Of a stretch of 40,581 nt of DNA, positions 24,666-32,850 are shown in pieces. A program made the position numbers and the translations under genes. Under the pieces are notes generated by a model that saw nothing but the letters and a program-made list of their open reading frames with translations, made no database searches and was not told the DNA's origin. Positions within the stretch are counted from its first letter, which is position 1. Each line of letters opens with the position of its first letter. The stretch spans positions 1 to 40,581 of the forward strand of contig DJWK01000029.1 of the NCBI GenBank assembly GCA_002441555.1, written 5' to 3'. The stretch is from Thermodesulfobacteriaceae bacterium UBA6232 (GTDB lineage Bacteria > Desulfobacterota > Thermodesulfobacteria > Thermodesulfobacteriales > Thermodesulfobacteriaceae).

Positions 24666-25106
24666 ATGAGGATGATGCCTAATGCCTGCCTTGTTGAAAA
24701 TTTTGAACTTACTCCCATCCAGCAAGGTGCTTATAAACGATGCATCTGGAGTTATCACTTGGTTGTGGAATTCTGGAACTCTCCCTTTGAACTTCTTGCT
24801 GAGGCAAAAAAAGTTGAGGATTTTCTTCGTTATGCCATAAGCGGCCACAACAAAGATAACGGGGTCAGAGCAATTAGTTATCAGTTTAAGCCCTTTGGAG
24901 TTTCTGCTCAGGTGAACTCCGGCCAGGCTCATATTTACATCCATACCTGGCCTGAAAACGGCTACTCTGCTATTGATATCATAGCTGAAAACAAAGAAAA
25001 AGCCTACGAAATTCTTGATAGACTTCAGGAAAAGTTTTTGCCAGAAAAGGTTTGTGTAGCAGAAGTTGCAAGAGGAATTACTCAGAATGAATGGGAGGAA
25101 ACTTGA
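24666..25106 (+). CDS. speD: S-adenosylmethionine decarboxylase-like protein lacking the pyruvoyl-forming serine
   Basis: The 146-residue chain aligns along its length with bacterial SpeD: KPFGVS (residues 75-80) and IHTWPENGY (92-100) match the family core. Normal SpeD cleaves itself within the Glu-Ser-His triplet, and the serine becomes the pyruvoyl cofactor. Here the triplet is Gln87-Ala88-His89, so the cofactor cannot form in the usual way. The catalytic acid Cys of the T-C-G motif is Glu108. The processing residues Ser80 (Ser55 of the Thermotoga enzyme) and His93 (His68) are kept. A prozyme-like regulatory subunit, or another binding function, is therefore more likely than a decarboxylase. 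The stop overlaps the speE start (TTGA). AGGTGAG precedes the ATG. Confidence 0.8.
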   Translation: MRMMPNACLVENFELTPIQQGAYKRCIWSYHLVVEFWNSPFELLAEAKKVEDFLRYAISGHNKDNGVRAISYQFKPFGVSAQVNSGQAHIYIHTWPENGYSAIDIIAENKEKAYEILDRLQEKFLPEKVCVAEVARGITQNEWEET

Positions 25107-25936
25107 CTGGTCAATTTTGGTGGCGAGAAAAGATTTTCAAAGATTTTGGGCACAGCTATTCAGTTGAATTAGTTTACGAAGAAAGGGATCTACAAAAGAT
25201 ACAAATTTTTCGAAATCCCTCTTGGGGTTATTTCCTTGTCCTTGATGGCATTGTTCAATTTACTGAGAAGGATGAATACATCTATCACGAAACTATTACT
25301 TTCTTACCAGCAAGCCTCCTTCCCCATCCTCCAGAAGAAGTGCTTATTATCGGAGGAGGGGATGGAGGAGTTTTAAAGGAACTTCAAAAAATTTCAGAAA
25401 TAAAGAGGGTGGTTCAATTTGAAATAGATAAAAAGGTTTTTGAATTATCTCAAAAATACTTTTTTAAAATAAGTGGAGATTACTATGATCCCAGGGTGGA
25501 ATTTCACATTAAAGATGGTTTGCTTGGTCTTAAGGAGAGCCCTACTCACGGATATGATCTTTTAATTGTGGATTGCACTGACCCCGTTGGCCCTGCTAAA
25601 ACCCTGTATACTCAGGAATTTTATAATGAAGCCAAACGCGTTCTTAAACCTTATGGAGTTTTTATCCAGCAGGCAAGCCTTCCTGTCTATTTCCCTCATG
25701 TATTAAAAGAGGCTTATCCTTTAATTAAAGGGATTTTTCCTTATGTAAAAGTGGCAAGGGCCTATGTGCCCTGTTATGGTGAAGAAATAGCTTTTTTAGT
25801 TGCAAGCTGTGAAGAAAAAGACTGGTTTAATCCCCTTCAAAGATTTTTCGGAAAATATTATCATCCAGGGCTTAACCATTATTATTTCTCTCTTTCAGCA
25901 AATTGGCTAAAGCTTATTTCACCTACAGAAGAATAA
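25103..25936 (+). CDS. speE: Spermidine synthase (aminopropyltransferase)
   Basis: It transfers aminopropyl from decarboxylated SAM to a diamine or polyamine, releasing methylthioadenosine. Motifs: LDGIVQFTEKDEYIYHE (binding of the amine), IGGGDGGVLKE (nucleotide binding), QFEIDKKV, and the catalytic loop VDCTDPVGPA with the general-base Asp. I start at TTG 25103: GGGAGG (25093-25098) sits four bases before it, and TTGA overlaps the speD stop, the usual sign of translational coupling. The ATG at 25091 has no ribosome site and would add four residues. The product is 277 residues, normal for the family. Whether it makes spermidine, thermospermine or longer amines cannot be read from sequence. 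Confidence 0.93.
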   Translation: MTGQFWWREKIFKDFGHSYSVELVYEERDLQKIQIFRNPSWGYFLVLDGIVQFTEKDEYIYHETITFLPASLLPHPPEEVLIIGGGDGGVLKELQKISEIKRVVQFEIDKKVFELSQKYFFKISGDYYDPRVEFHIKDGLLGLKESPTHGYDLLIVDCTDPVGPAKTLYTQEFYNEAKRVLKPYGVFIQQASLPVYFPHVLKEAYPLIKGIFPYVKVARAYVPCYGEEIAFLVASCEEKDWFNPLQRFFGKYYHPGLNHYYFSLSANWLKLISPTEE

Positions 25937-25937
25937 A

Positions 25938-26549
25938 TTGCAAATCACTGGCGGAAAATTCAAGGGTCAAAAACTCTTTACTCCCCCTCTTAAGTATCTT
26001 GAGATAAGGCCATTAAGAAGTCGGATACGAAAATCTCTTTTTGATATTCTTGGAAATAATCTTAAAGGCTATATAGTTCTTGATCTTTTTGCTGGAACAG
26101 GTGCCCTTGGAATTGAAGCCCTTTCCCGAGGTGCAGAATATGTCCTTTTCGTGGATATAAATCCCGTAAGTCATGAAATTATCAAAAAAAATTTAAAAAA
26201 ACTTGGTCTTGAAGATAAAGGATTACTTCTTAAAGCAAGACTACCAGAGGAGTTTAGCAAAATTTTAAAGTTTGCTCATTCATTTTCTAAAAAGTTTCAT
26301 TTGGTTTTTATTACCCCTCCTTATGAAAAGGGGCTTTCCCTTAAAACTTTGGAAAACCTTCCCTCCTCTTTACTTGAAGAAGGAGCAATTATTGTAGTGG
26401 AAGAAAAAAAGAGAATACCCTTTTCAGAAAAGGTTTCAGATTACATCCTTGAAAAGTCAAAATTTTACGGAGAAACGGCCTTACATTTTTATCTGTTTAA
26501 GCCCGCTTTTATGGATAGCAAAGCCTCTCACTGTAAGGCCCAGGAATAA
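25938..26549 (+). CDS. rsmD: 16S rRNA (guanine966-N2)-methyltransferase, RsmD family
   Basis: A 203-residue methyltransferase. The N-terminus QITGGKFKGQKL and LEIRPLRSRIRKSLFDIL match RsmD, as does the SAM motif VLDLFAGTGALGIEALSRGA. Motif IV, normally Asp-Pro-Pro-Tyr, reads Thr-Pro-Pro-Tyr (ITPPYEKG) here, a change at the residue that holds the target amine. The start is TTG, one base after the speE stop, so it is coupled to speE. It overlaps the following lipoprotein gene tail-to-tail by 41 bases. Confidence 0.88.
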   Translation: MQITGGKFKGQKLFTPPLKYLEIRPLRSRIRKSLFDILGNNLKGYIVLDLFAGTGALGIEALSRGAEYVLFVDINPVSHEIIKKNLKKLGLEDKGLLLKARLPEEFSKILKFAHSFSKKFHLVFITPPYEKGLSLKTLENLPSSLLEEGAIIVVEEKKRIPFSEKVSDYILEKSKFYGETALHFYLFKPAFMDSKASHCKAQE

Positions 26550-27210
26550 TGGTCCCATAATAATTAAGAAAAGGTTTTACCCTGAAACATACCCTCTCAC
26601 CTTGTGAATATTTTTTCTTATAATAGGTTTCTTTTATATTAAAATATTCAATTTTTCCATCTTCTACTTGTTCAATACCGTAAAAAATCTCACCAACTAA
26701 AGGGCCACCTTTTATATTTTCTGAAGGCTGGTTCCATTTTAAAATTAACTCCCCAGAAGAAACATCTAAACTTATGTTCCTTACTCCTGAAGGAGGATTG
26801 GTCCAGTGGAGGGTTTTTTCCCCATAAAAAGGGGTTTCAACAAGAAAGTCTTTTTTAATTTTTATTCTATAGGTGTATCTAAACCCTGGTTTTAATTCAG
26901 AATCAGTAAATAAAAGGGATCTTCCTGCTGAGTGGAGTTTTGCTTTTAATTTGATTTTTTTGATTTTAATTTTACCCTCTCTTCCTAAGGGTTCTTCTCT
27001 TTTTTCAATTTCTATATATTTGATTTTAATTAATGGATATCCGCCTTGAGTTTTTTCTGGAAGAGTTATCCAGATGTTAATTCCATAAGGAGTAGGTTCA
27101 TAAGTGATTTCTGGTTCTTGGGGGATACTTTTTTCAACTGGTAAAGGAGGTGCCTTTCTTCCGCACCCAATAAAAAGAAAAATAAGAAGAAAAATCAGTA
27201 AAACCTTCAT
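26509..27210 (-). CDS. Putative lipoprotein with fibronectin-III-like segments
   Basis: A 233-residue protein with a lipoprotein signal: hydrophobic stretch at residues 2-15, lipobox FIGC with Cys16, then GRKAPPLP, a form common in small outer-membrane or periplasmic lipoproteins. The mature part is beta-rich and its repeated Trp/Tyr/Pro pattern (LKPGFRYTYRIKI, GELILKWNQPSENI) resembles fibronectin type III modules. Function unknown. I start at the ATG at 27210, which overlaps the fumarase stop by four bases; an upstream in-frame ATG would place a charged segment before the signal. Confidence 0.75.
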   Translation of the reverse strand: MKVLLIFLLIFLFIGCGRKAPPLPVEKSIPQEPEITYEPTPYGINIWITLPEKTQGGYPLIKIKYIEIEKREEPLGREGKIKIKKIKLKAKLHSAGRSLLFTDSELKPGFRYTYRIKIKKDFLVETPFYGEKTLHWTNPPSGVRNISLDVSSGELILKWNQPSENIKGGPLVGEIFYGIEQVEDGKIEYFNIKETYYKKKYSQGERVCFRVKPFLNYYGTIIPGPYSERLCYP

Positions 27211-28046
27211 AAGAACTTTATTTTTTTTACTCTTGCAGAGTGGCATTGAAGATTTACAGCTACAGGTAAACTTGCTATATGGCAGGGTTCAACCTCAAGG
27301 TGGACAAAAAGGGCAGTAGTTTCTCCGCCAAAGCCAAGGGGGCCAATCCCAAGGGTATTAATTTCCCTAAGAAGTTCCCTTTCAAGTTTGGCAACATCTG
27401 GATCTTCATGGGGCATTCCCGGGTCTCTAAAAAGTGCCCTTTTAGCAAGATAAGCTGCTCTTTCAAAGTTTCCACCAATTCCAACCCCCACAAGAAGGGG
27501 AGGGCAGGGATTTGGGCCCGCTTCTTTTACGGTGTTAATCACAAATTCCTTTACTCCCTCAATTCCCTTTGCAGGGGGAAGCATAGCCAGTTTGCTCATA
27601 TTTTCACTTCCGCAACCCTTTGGCATTAGCCAAATTTCAAAGGTTTTTTCCTGAGAATATTCATAATGAATTATAGCAGGGGTATTTGTTCCTGTGTTTT
27701 TTCTTGTAAGAGGATGAGCAACAGATTTTCTGAGATACCCCTCTTCTACTGCCTCTGCTATTCCCTCATTAATGGCTTTCTCAACCCCTGATAAATCAAT
27801 TTCTGAAGAAAATTTAACTATAACCACAGGAATTCCAGTATCCTGACAAAGCGGTATCTTCTCACTTTCTGCCAATTTTGCATTTTCAAGAAAAATTTTA
27901 AAGGCCTTTTTTGAAAGGGGATTTTTTTCAACCTCAAAAGCCTCTTTAAATCTTTTAAGAATCTCCCCTGGTAATTTTAAACAAGCCTCAATATAATTTC
28001 TTTTTACTGCCTCCTTTATTTCCTCAAATTTTATTTTCTCACACAT
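27207..28046 (-). CDS. Class I fumarase / tartrate dehydratase alpha subunit
   Basis: The N-terminal (alpha) subunit of the heteromeric, oxygen-sensitive [4Fe-4S] fumarases. The three cluster cysteines are visible: Cys67 (PLCQDTG), Cys145 (PKGCGSENMS) and Cys181 (NPCPPLLVGVGIGG). The GTNTPA stretch and the C-terminal HLEVEPCHIASLPVAVN are typical. I use the ATG at 28046 (279 residues) because homologues begin just before this helix; a TTG at 28073 is possible and would overlap the NagZ-like gene by 14 bases. The beta subunit, usually adjacent, is absent here, so it must be encoded elsewhere. Confidence 0.88.
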   Translation of the reverse strand: MCEKIKFEEIKEAVKRNYIEACLKLPGEILKRFKEAFEVEKNPLSKKAFKIFLENAKLAESEKIPLCQDTGIPVVIVKFSSEIDLSGVEKAINEGIAEAVEEGYLRKSVAHPLTRKNTGTNTPAIIHYEYSQEKTFEIWLMPKGCGSENMSKLAMLPPAKGIEGVKEFVINTVKEAGPNPCPPLLVGVGIGGNFERAAYLAKRALFRDPGMPHEDPDVAKLERELLREINTLGIGPLGFGGETTALFVHLEVEPCHIASLPVAVNLQCHSARVKKIKFL

Positions 28047-28059
28047 GGTTTTTAAGTTT

Positions 28060-28986
28060 CTAATATCTTTCAAGAATTGTCAAGGACTCCCTGATTTTTT
28101 CTTTGAGGAAGCTGCTTTTTTCGAATTCTTTTTTTTCTTCAAAAAGGGCTTCCATTAAGTCCCTGTATGAACCGCAATAAATGAGAAGATTGTGTCCTGA
28201 AGCAAGAGAATAGATAATCCTTTCCGCAAGTGAAAAATCCTTTAAAGCTCCCATGGAAAGATCATCTGTAAGAATGGCACCTTTAAATTCGGTTTCCCTT
28301 CTAAAGAAGCTTATCCCTTTTTCTGAAAGGGTAAAAGGTCTATTTTTATCGAGATCTGGAACAAGAAGATGAGTGGTCATAATGAAATCGGCTTTCCTTG
28401 AAAGCCTTATAAAGGGGTAAAGATCCTCTTCAAAAATCTTTTCCTTTAAAGGTAGCTCTTTATGAGGATCGATTTTGACCCCGTAAAGTCCAGGGAAATG
28501 CTTTAAACAAGTTTTTATACCCCATTTCTTATGCACTTCAATAAAAATTTCGGCATATCTTGTAATTTCTTCGTGATTCTTTCCAAAGGTTCTTTTTTTA
28601 AGAAATTCGGGGGTTTCTTCATCTTCTCTATCAACAACTGGGGCAAGATTAAGATTTAAATTGTGATTTTTTAAGGTTTTTGCAATTTTTTCGGCCCATC
28701 TAATAAAAGATTCTTTTCCTTTAGCTTTTGCTTTTTTTGCTATTTCAAAGGGGCTTTCAAAGTCTCCCTTGATTCTACAAACCCTTCCCCCTTCCTGATC
28801 AACCGCTAATAATTTTAAATTTTTAACTGCCTCTTTTAGGCTTAAAAAGTAATCTTTAAAATCATCTTCAAAGTGCTCTTTAAAAAAGATAAAATTTTCA
28901 AAGGAAAGCTCGCGATAGAACTCTTTTTCGGCTTCAGATAAGGCCTCAGGTTTTACCAGAAAAAGCTTTCCGAGATTTTTGAACAT
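28060..28986 (-). CDS. nagZ: NagZ-like beta-N-acetylhexosaminidase (glycoside hydrolase family 3)
   Basis: A 308-residue GH3 catalytic domain with motifs LLAVDQEGGRVCRI (about 60-73), LNLNLAPVVD (about 112-121) and ILTDDLSMGALKDF with the nucleophilic Asp. The NagZ loop, usually KHFPGHG followed by DSH, reads KHFPGLYGVKIDPHKELP: the Asp-His acid/base dyad is kept (IDPH), while the first loop His is Leu. NagZ releases GlcNAc from muropeptides during peptidoglycan recycling in the cytoplasm. No signal peptide is seen, in agreement. It follows the cysteine desulfurase gene by five bases on the same strand. Confidence 0.85.
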   Translation of the reverse strand: MFKNLGKLFLVKPEALSEAEKEFYRELSFENFIFFKEHFEDDFKDYFLSLKEAVKNLKLLAVDQEGGRVCRIKGDFESPFEIAKKAKAKGKESFIRWAEKIAKTLKNHNLNLNLAPVVDREDEETPEFLKKRTFGKNHEEITRYAEIFIEVHKKWGIKTCLKHFPGLYGVKIDPHKELPLKEKIFEEDLYPFIRLSRKADFIMTTHLLVPDLDKNRPFTLSEKGISFFRRETEFKGAILTDDLSMGALKDFSLAERIIYSLASGHNLLIYCGSYRDLMEALFEEKKEFEKSSFLKEKIRESLTILERY

Positions 28987-28991
28987 GAAAT

Positions 28992-30104
28992 CTATGTCTG
29001 AAAATATCTTTTAAAAATTTCGAGGACCCTTTCAATGTCTTCAAGGGTGGTATATTTTCCTAAGGAAAAGCGAATGGTTCCTTCTGCAATTTCAGGAGAT
29101 ACCTTTAAGGCCTGAAGGGTTATTGATCCCTTTCTGTCATGGCAGGCAGAACCTGTTGAGGCACAGATTTCCGGAAGATCTGATAAAATTTGGGCTCCGC
29201 TTTTTCCTATAAAAGAAACAGTAAGGGTATTTGGAAGAGTTCTTTCAGGATCTCCGTATCTATATAGTTTTGGGTAGATTTCCTTTAGACCTTGGTAAAG
29301 TTTCTCCCTTAAAAATTTTAATCTTTCTCCTTCTCCCTTGACATCTCTTTTTGCAATTTCACAGGCTTTGGCAAGGGAAGCTATTAAGGCTACAGGCTCG
29401 GTTCCTGCCCTTAAGCCCCTTTCTTGGCCTCCACCTAAGAAAAGAGGCTCAAGTTTAATTCCTTTCTTAATATAAAGAGCCCCTATACCCTTTGGAGCAT
29501 ACATTTTGTGCCCTGCAAGGGTTAGCATATCAACCCCAAGCTCCCTTACATTAACAGAAATTTTCCCTACAGCCTGACAGGCATCAGTATGAAAAAGAAT
29601 TTCCCTTTCTTTAAGAATTTCAGAAATTTCCTTTATAGGCTGAATGGTCCCTATTTCATTGTTGGCAAGCATAATGGAAACAAGCTTGGTGTGAGGTTTA
29701 AGTCTTTTAATCACTTCCTGGGGATCCACATAACCTTGAGAATCTACCGGAACAAAGTCAAGTTCATATCCCCTTTCAAGTAGCTTCACAGCGGGATTTA
29801 AAACCGAGGGATGTTCAAAAGCTGAAACAATGAGATGAGCCTTTTTGTATTGAGTGAGGATTCCAAAAAGGGCAAGGTGATTGGCCTCAGTTCCTCCTGA
29901 GGTAAAGATTATTTCCTCTTCTTCAGCTGAAAGAGTATCTGCAACTATTTTTCTAAACTCTTCAAGAGAAGCCTTTGCCCTTTTTCCGAGAATGTGCCCT
30001 GAACTTGGATTATAAAACTCCTCTGTTGCATATAAACTAAAAGCTGAAAGAACTTCAGGTAAAACAGGAGTTGTGGCATTATAATCAAGATATATGGGTT
30101 CCAT
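28992..30104 (-). CDS. Cysteine desulfurase (NifS/IscS class)
   Basis: A PLP enzyme that moves sulfur from cysteine to Fe-S assembly or thiolation. Seen in the sequence: YLDYNATTP at the N-terminus, TSGGTEANHLAL (69-80), His98, LANNEIGT, the PLP lysine Lys200 in LAGHKMYAP, GGGQERGLRAGTEP, and the active-site Cys321 in STGSACHD. The 370-residue length fits. A consensus promoter ends just before the ATG and no ribosome site is present. No iscU or similar scaffold gene is adjacent, so the sulfur acceptor is unknown. Confidence 0.93.
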   Translation of the reverse strand: MEPIYLDYNATTPVLPEVLSAFSLYATEEFYNPSSGHILGKRAKASLEEFRKIVADTLSAEEEEIIFTSGGTEANHLALFGILTQYKKAHLIVSAFEHPSVLNPAVKLLERGYELDFVPVDSQGYVDPQEVIKRLKPHTKLVSIMLANNEIGTIQPIKEISEILKEREILFHTDACQAVGKISVNVRELGVDMLTLAGHKMYAPKGIGALYIKKGIKLEPLFLGGGQERGLRAGTEPVALIASLAKACEIAKRDVKGEGERLKFLREKLYQGLKEIYPKLYRYGDPERTLPNTLTVSFIGKSGAQILSDLPEICASTGSACHDRKGSITLQALKVSPEIAEGTIRFSLGKYTTLEDIERVLEIFKRYFQT

Positions 30105-30112
30105 TAAAAATG

Positions 30113-30140
30113 ATTATACCCGCCCTTTAATACTTGTCAA
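30113..30140 (-). promoter_or_regulatory. Consensus promoter of the cysteine desulfurase gene, predicted leaderless
   Basis: Minus strand: perfect TTGACA (30135-30140), 16 bases, perfect TATAAT (30113-30118). The -10 ends eight bases before the ATG at 30104, so the transcript should begin within about two bases of the start codon. Confidence 0.8.
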
Positions 30141-30347
30141 AGGTTAAAAGATAGGAGAGGTAGGCTCTTTTTTATTTTTAATTAGCTTCTTGGAAGAGGT
30201 AGAGCTTCTTAAGAATTTATTCTGAAGATTTTGGTAGGAGAAGGTTAAAGGCCTTACGACCATCACATATGGCAATTTGGAATTTTCGAAGGGTTTCAAG
30301 GTTAAGAAAACTTGTTTTTGTGAAAATTCTTTGTAAATTAATATAAC

Positions 30348-31154
30348 ATGAAAACCTATCTTGATCTCTTGAAGATTCTTCCCAAGACAAATTGTAAGGA
30401 ATGTGGCCTTGAGTCTTGCCTTCTTTTTGCCTTAAAGGTCTTTAGCAGGGAAATATCTCCCGAAAAATGCCCCTATCTTGACTTAAAAAAGCTACCTTTT
30501 GAGTTTAGCTCTTCAAGTTTAACCTTTAATCAACTTCTTGAAAATTTAAAGTTTTTGAAGGGTAAATTTAAAGAAGTGAATCTTCTTGAAAGAGCTCCTC
30601 AACTTGGAGGCCATGTGGATTTTGAAAAAAGGATAGTCCTTATTCCTTATATGGATAAAAATATTGTTATTACTTTAACAGAGGAAGGCTATCCCCTTGA
30701 AATAGTGAAAGATAGGTCTTCCCTTGATCCAAGGGATGAAATTCTTCTTTGCAATTATTTTATCTTTAACGGAAGGGAAGCTCTGAGTGAAGACTTTGCT
30801 GGTCTTGAAGCCTTTCCTCACTCCCTTTCAAAGGTTAAGACCCTAAAGCTTTATGCCGAGGCCCCACTTGCTGAGTTTATAAATTCTTGCAGAGAAGGTT
30901 TTTCACAACTTCTTAATGGTTTTAGAATTGAGGCCTATGAAGAAAGCTCATCAGGGCTTAGTTTTACAGTCTGGGCCCTTCCCAGGGTTCCCATGAAAGT
31001 GGTTTTCTGGGCAGGGGATGAGGAGGAAGGGCTTTCACCGAGTTGCAAAATTCTTTACAATAAAAAGGCCCTCTCCTATCTTGATCTTGAATGCCTTGTT
31101 TTCTGTGCGGAAAGATTTTATGAAATCCTGCAAGAGCGTGCAAAAGGACTCTAA
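30348..31154 (+). CDS. DUF3786-type protein with N-terminal [4Fe-4S] domain
   Basis: A 268-residue protein. The N-terminus is a small Fe-S domain with Cys16, Cys19, Cys24 and Cys41 (NCKECGLESC ... CPYL), the arrangement found in corrinoid Fe-S proteins and related electron carriers. The rest matches the DUF3786 pattern known from strict anaerobes: DPRDEILLCNYF, ALPRVPMKVVFWAGDEEEGLSPSCKILY and a closing LDLECLVFCAERF. Function unknown; a link to C1 metabolism is only inferred from the Fe-S domain. No ribosome site is visible. The stop overlaps the ATG of the DUF202 gene by one base. Confidence 0.75.
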   Translation: MKTYLDLLKILPKTNCKECGLESCLLFALKVFSREISPEKCPYLDLKKLPFEFSSSSLTFNQLLENLKFLKGKFKEVNLLERAPQLGGHVDFEKRIVLIPYMDKNIVITLTEEGYPLEIVKDRSSLDPRDEILLCNYFIFNGREALSEDFAGLEAFPHSLSKVKTLKLYAEAPLAEFINSCREGFSQLLNGFRIEAYEESSSGLSFTVWALPRVPMKVVFWAGDEEEGLSPSCKILYNKKALSYLDLECLVFCAERFYEILQERAKGL

Positions 31155-31522
31155 TGGTTGATCCCAGAGTCTACCTTGCTATAGAAAGAACTTTCCTTTC
31201 TTGGATAAGAACAGCAGTTGCTCTTCTTGCCTTTGGTTTAGCTATCGAAAAGATGGATTTTTTCTTTAAAAAATATGTTTTTTCTTCTTTTGAAGTTATA
31301 TCTAAGCCCTATATCTCTCAGTATCTCCTCTTAGGCTTTCTCGGAAAAGTTTTGATTGCCCTTGGAGTTCTAACTCTTATTCTGGGGAAGATAAATTTTT
31401 ATCTAACTCTAAAAAAGGTAGAAAAAGCGATCTACAGACCCGCTCTCTGGCTCTATACCATATACTTTTTAGTCTTGCTTCTTATTGGATTTGGTCTCTT
31501 TCTTTATTTAGTCTTTTTTTAA
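31154..31522 (+). CDS. DUF202 (YidH-like) inner membrane protein
   Basis: A 122-residue membrane protein with three predicted helices. The N-terminus DPRVYLAIERTFLSWIRTAVALLAFG carries the family signature ERTFLSWIRTA before the first helix; the other two helices are at about residues 50-75 and 95-120. Function unknown. It begins at TAATG, overlapping the stop of the DUF3786 gene, so the two are translated together. Confidence 0.85.
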   Translation: MVDPRVYLAIERTFLSWIRTAVALLAFGLAIEKMDFFFKKYVFSSFEVISKPYISQYLLLGFLGKVLIALGVLTLILGKINFYLTLKKVEKAIYRPALWLYTIYFLVLLLIGFGLFLYLVFF

Positions 31523-31552
31523 TTTAAAGCCTGATAATTTTTTTTAATAAAT

Positions 31553-32014
31553 CTATTCGCGATGATAGGGATGACCTTTTAAAAGGCTTATACATCTGTA
31601 AAGGGCCTCGGCAAGCACTAAAAGTGCAATTTCGTGATTGAGAGTTAGAGGAGAAAGGCTTAGCCAAAAATGTGCCTCCTTCTTTAGTTGAGGAGAGATT
31701 CCTTCAGGTCCTCCCACAAGAAAAGTTAGGTTTTTATGAAGAGAAAGTTTCTCTTGAAGGAAAAAAGTAAGCTCCTTGGTGGATAACCCTTTTCCCCTTT
31801 CATCAAGGAGTATTAGATAGCTCTCCTTGGGAAAGGCTCTTCGTAAGATTCTTTCTTCAGTTTTTAAGCGAGAATCCCTGTTTTCAAAGGATCCTTTTAC
31901 TTTGGGAAATTTAGCTTCAATGTTAACCCAAGGGGAGATTTTTGATAAAAAATAGTCAAGTCCTTCTTTAACAAAGGAATATTTCAGGGGCCCGGGTGCT
32001 ATAATGAAAATCAC
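31553..32014 (-). CDS. rlmH: 23S rRNA (pseudouridine1915-N3)-methyltransferase
   Basis: A small SPOUT enzyme (153 residues) acting on assembled 70S ribosomes. The N-terminal strand is followed by LLDERGKGLSTKELTFFL, FLVGGPEGIS (SAM-binding knot) and LSPLTLNHEIALLVLAEALYR, then the C-terminal HPYH, which is characteristic of RlmH. The ATG overlaps the proC stop by four bases. Confidence 0.95.
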   Translation of the reverse strand: MIFIIAPGPLKYSFVKEGLDYFLSKISPWVNIEAKFPKVKGSFENRDSRLKTEERILRRAFPKESYLILLDERGKGLSTKELTFFLQEKLSLHKNLTFLVGGPEGISPQLKKEAHFWLSLSPLTLNHEIALLVLAEALYRCISLLKGHPYHRE

Positions 32015-32850
32015 TTCTCCTCTAAGAGTTGGCTTAATTCTTTACCTCTTTCATAGGCCTTTTTTACAGCTTTAATAACTATTCCTGGAAAGCCTTTCTT
32101 ATAAAATTCTTCTAAGGCGGTAATGGTTGTTCCACCAGGAGAGGTTACCATGGCTTTAATTTCATAGGGATTCTTTTTTGTTTTTTTTATCATTTCTATG
32201 GTGCCCTCAAGGGTTGAAAGTGCAAGTTTTTCTGAGATACCCCTCGGAAGACCACATCTAACTCCTGCATCTATCAGAGCCTCAAGAAAAAGAGAGACAT
32301 AGGCTGGCCCAGAGCCAGAAAGGGCGGTTACGGCATCCATATAAGATTCTTCCACCTTTATTACCTCTCCCACAACAGAAAAGAGTTTCTCCACAAAGGA
32401 GACCTCTTCTTCCTCAACATAAGGACCTTTGGAGATGGCACTAATGCTTTTATGCACAAGGGCACAAGTATTAGGCATAATCCTAACAATTTTTGTCCTC
32501 TGGGGAAGCCTTTTTTCATAAAAACTCAAAGGAAGTCCTGCCGCAATTGTAAGAATTAAGTGCTTTTTGGGATTTATTTTATCTTTAATCTCATCAAGAA
32601 CCTTTCCCATAACCTGAGGCTTTACTGCAAGCAAAATCAAATTCCTCTCTTCAACCACTTTTTTATTATCCTCTGTGGTTTTTACATTATAGAATTCTTC
32701 TAAATACTGTCTTCTTTCCTTTAAGGGTTCAGAAACAAGAATATTTTTTGGGAAAAACATTTCCTTTTCAAGAAAGCCCCTAATTAAGGCTTCTGCCATC
32801 TGCCCACCACCGATAATTCCTATTTGATCAAAAAAGCTCCCTTTAGCCAT
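32011..32850 (-). CDS. proC: Pyrroline-5-carboxylate reductase
   Basis: The last step of proline synthesis, NAD(P)H-dependent. The 279-residue chain has the dinucleotide fold GIIGGGQMAEALIRGFL (about 11-27), VKPQVM, the P5C signature SGSGPAYVSLFLEAL and MVTSPGGTTITALEEF. GGGGGAGAG is at a proper distance from the ATG. It heads a two-gene unit with rlmH. Confidence 0.95.
   Translation of the reverse strand: MAKGSFFDQIGIIGGGQMAEALIRGFLEKEMFFPKNILVSEPLKERRQYLEEFYNVKTTEDNKKVVEERNLILLAVKPQVMGKVLDEIKDKINPKKHLILTIAAGLPLSFYEKRLPQRTKIVRIMPNTCALVHKSISAISKGPYVEEEEVSFVEKLFSVVGEVIKVEESYMDAVTALSGSGPAYVSLFLEALIDAGVRCGLPRGISEKLALSTLEGTIEMIKKTKKNPYEIKAMVTSPGGTTITALEEFYKKGFPGIVIKAVKKAYERGKELSQLLEEK

Noticed and set aside
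30141..30347. Possible small RNA or terminator around GAGAGG...CTCTTTTTT near 30160-30185
   Set aside because: The stem is only about four base pairs and there is no clear promoter; not enough to call.
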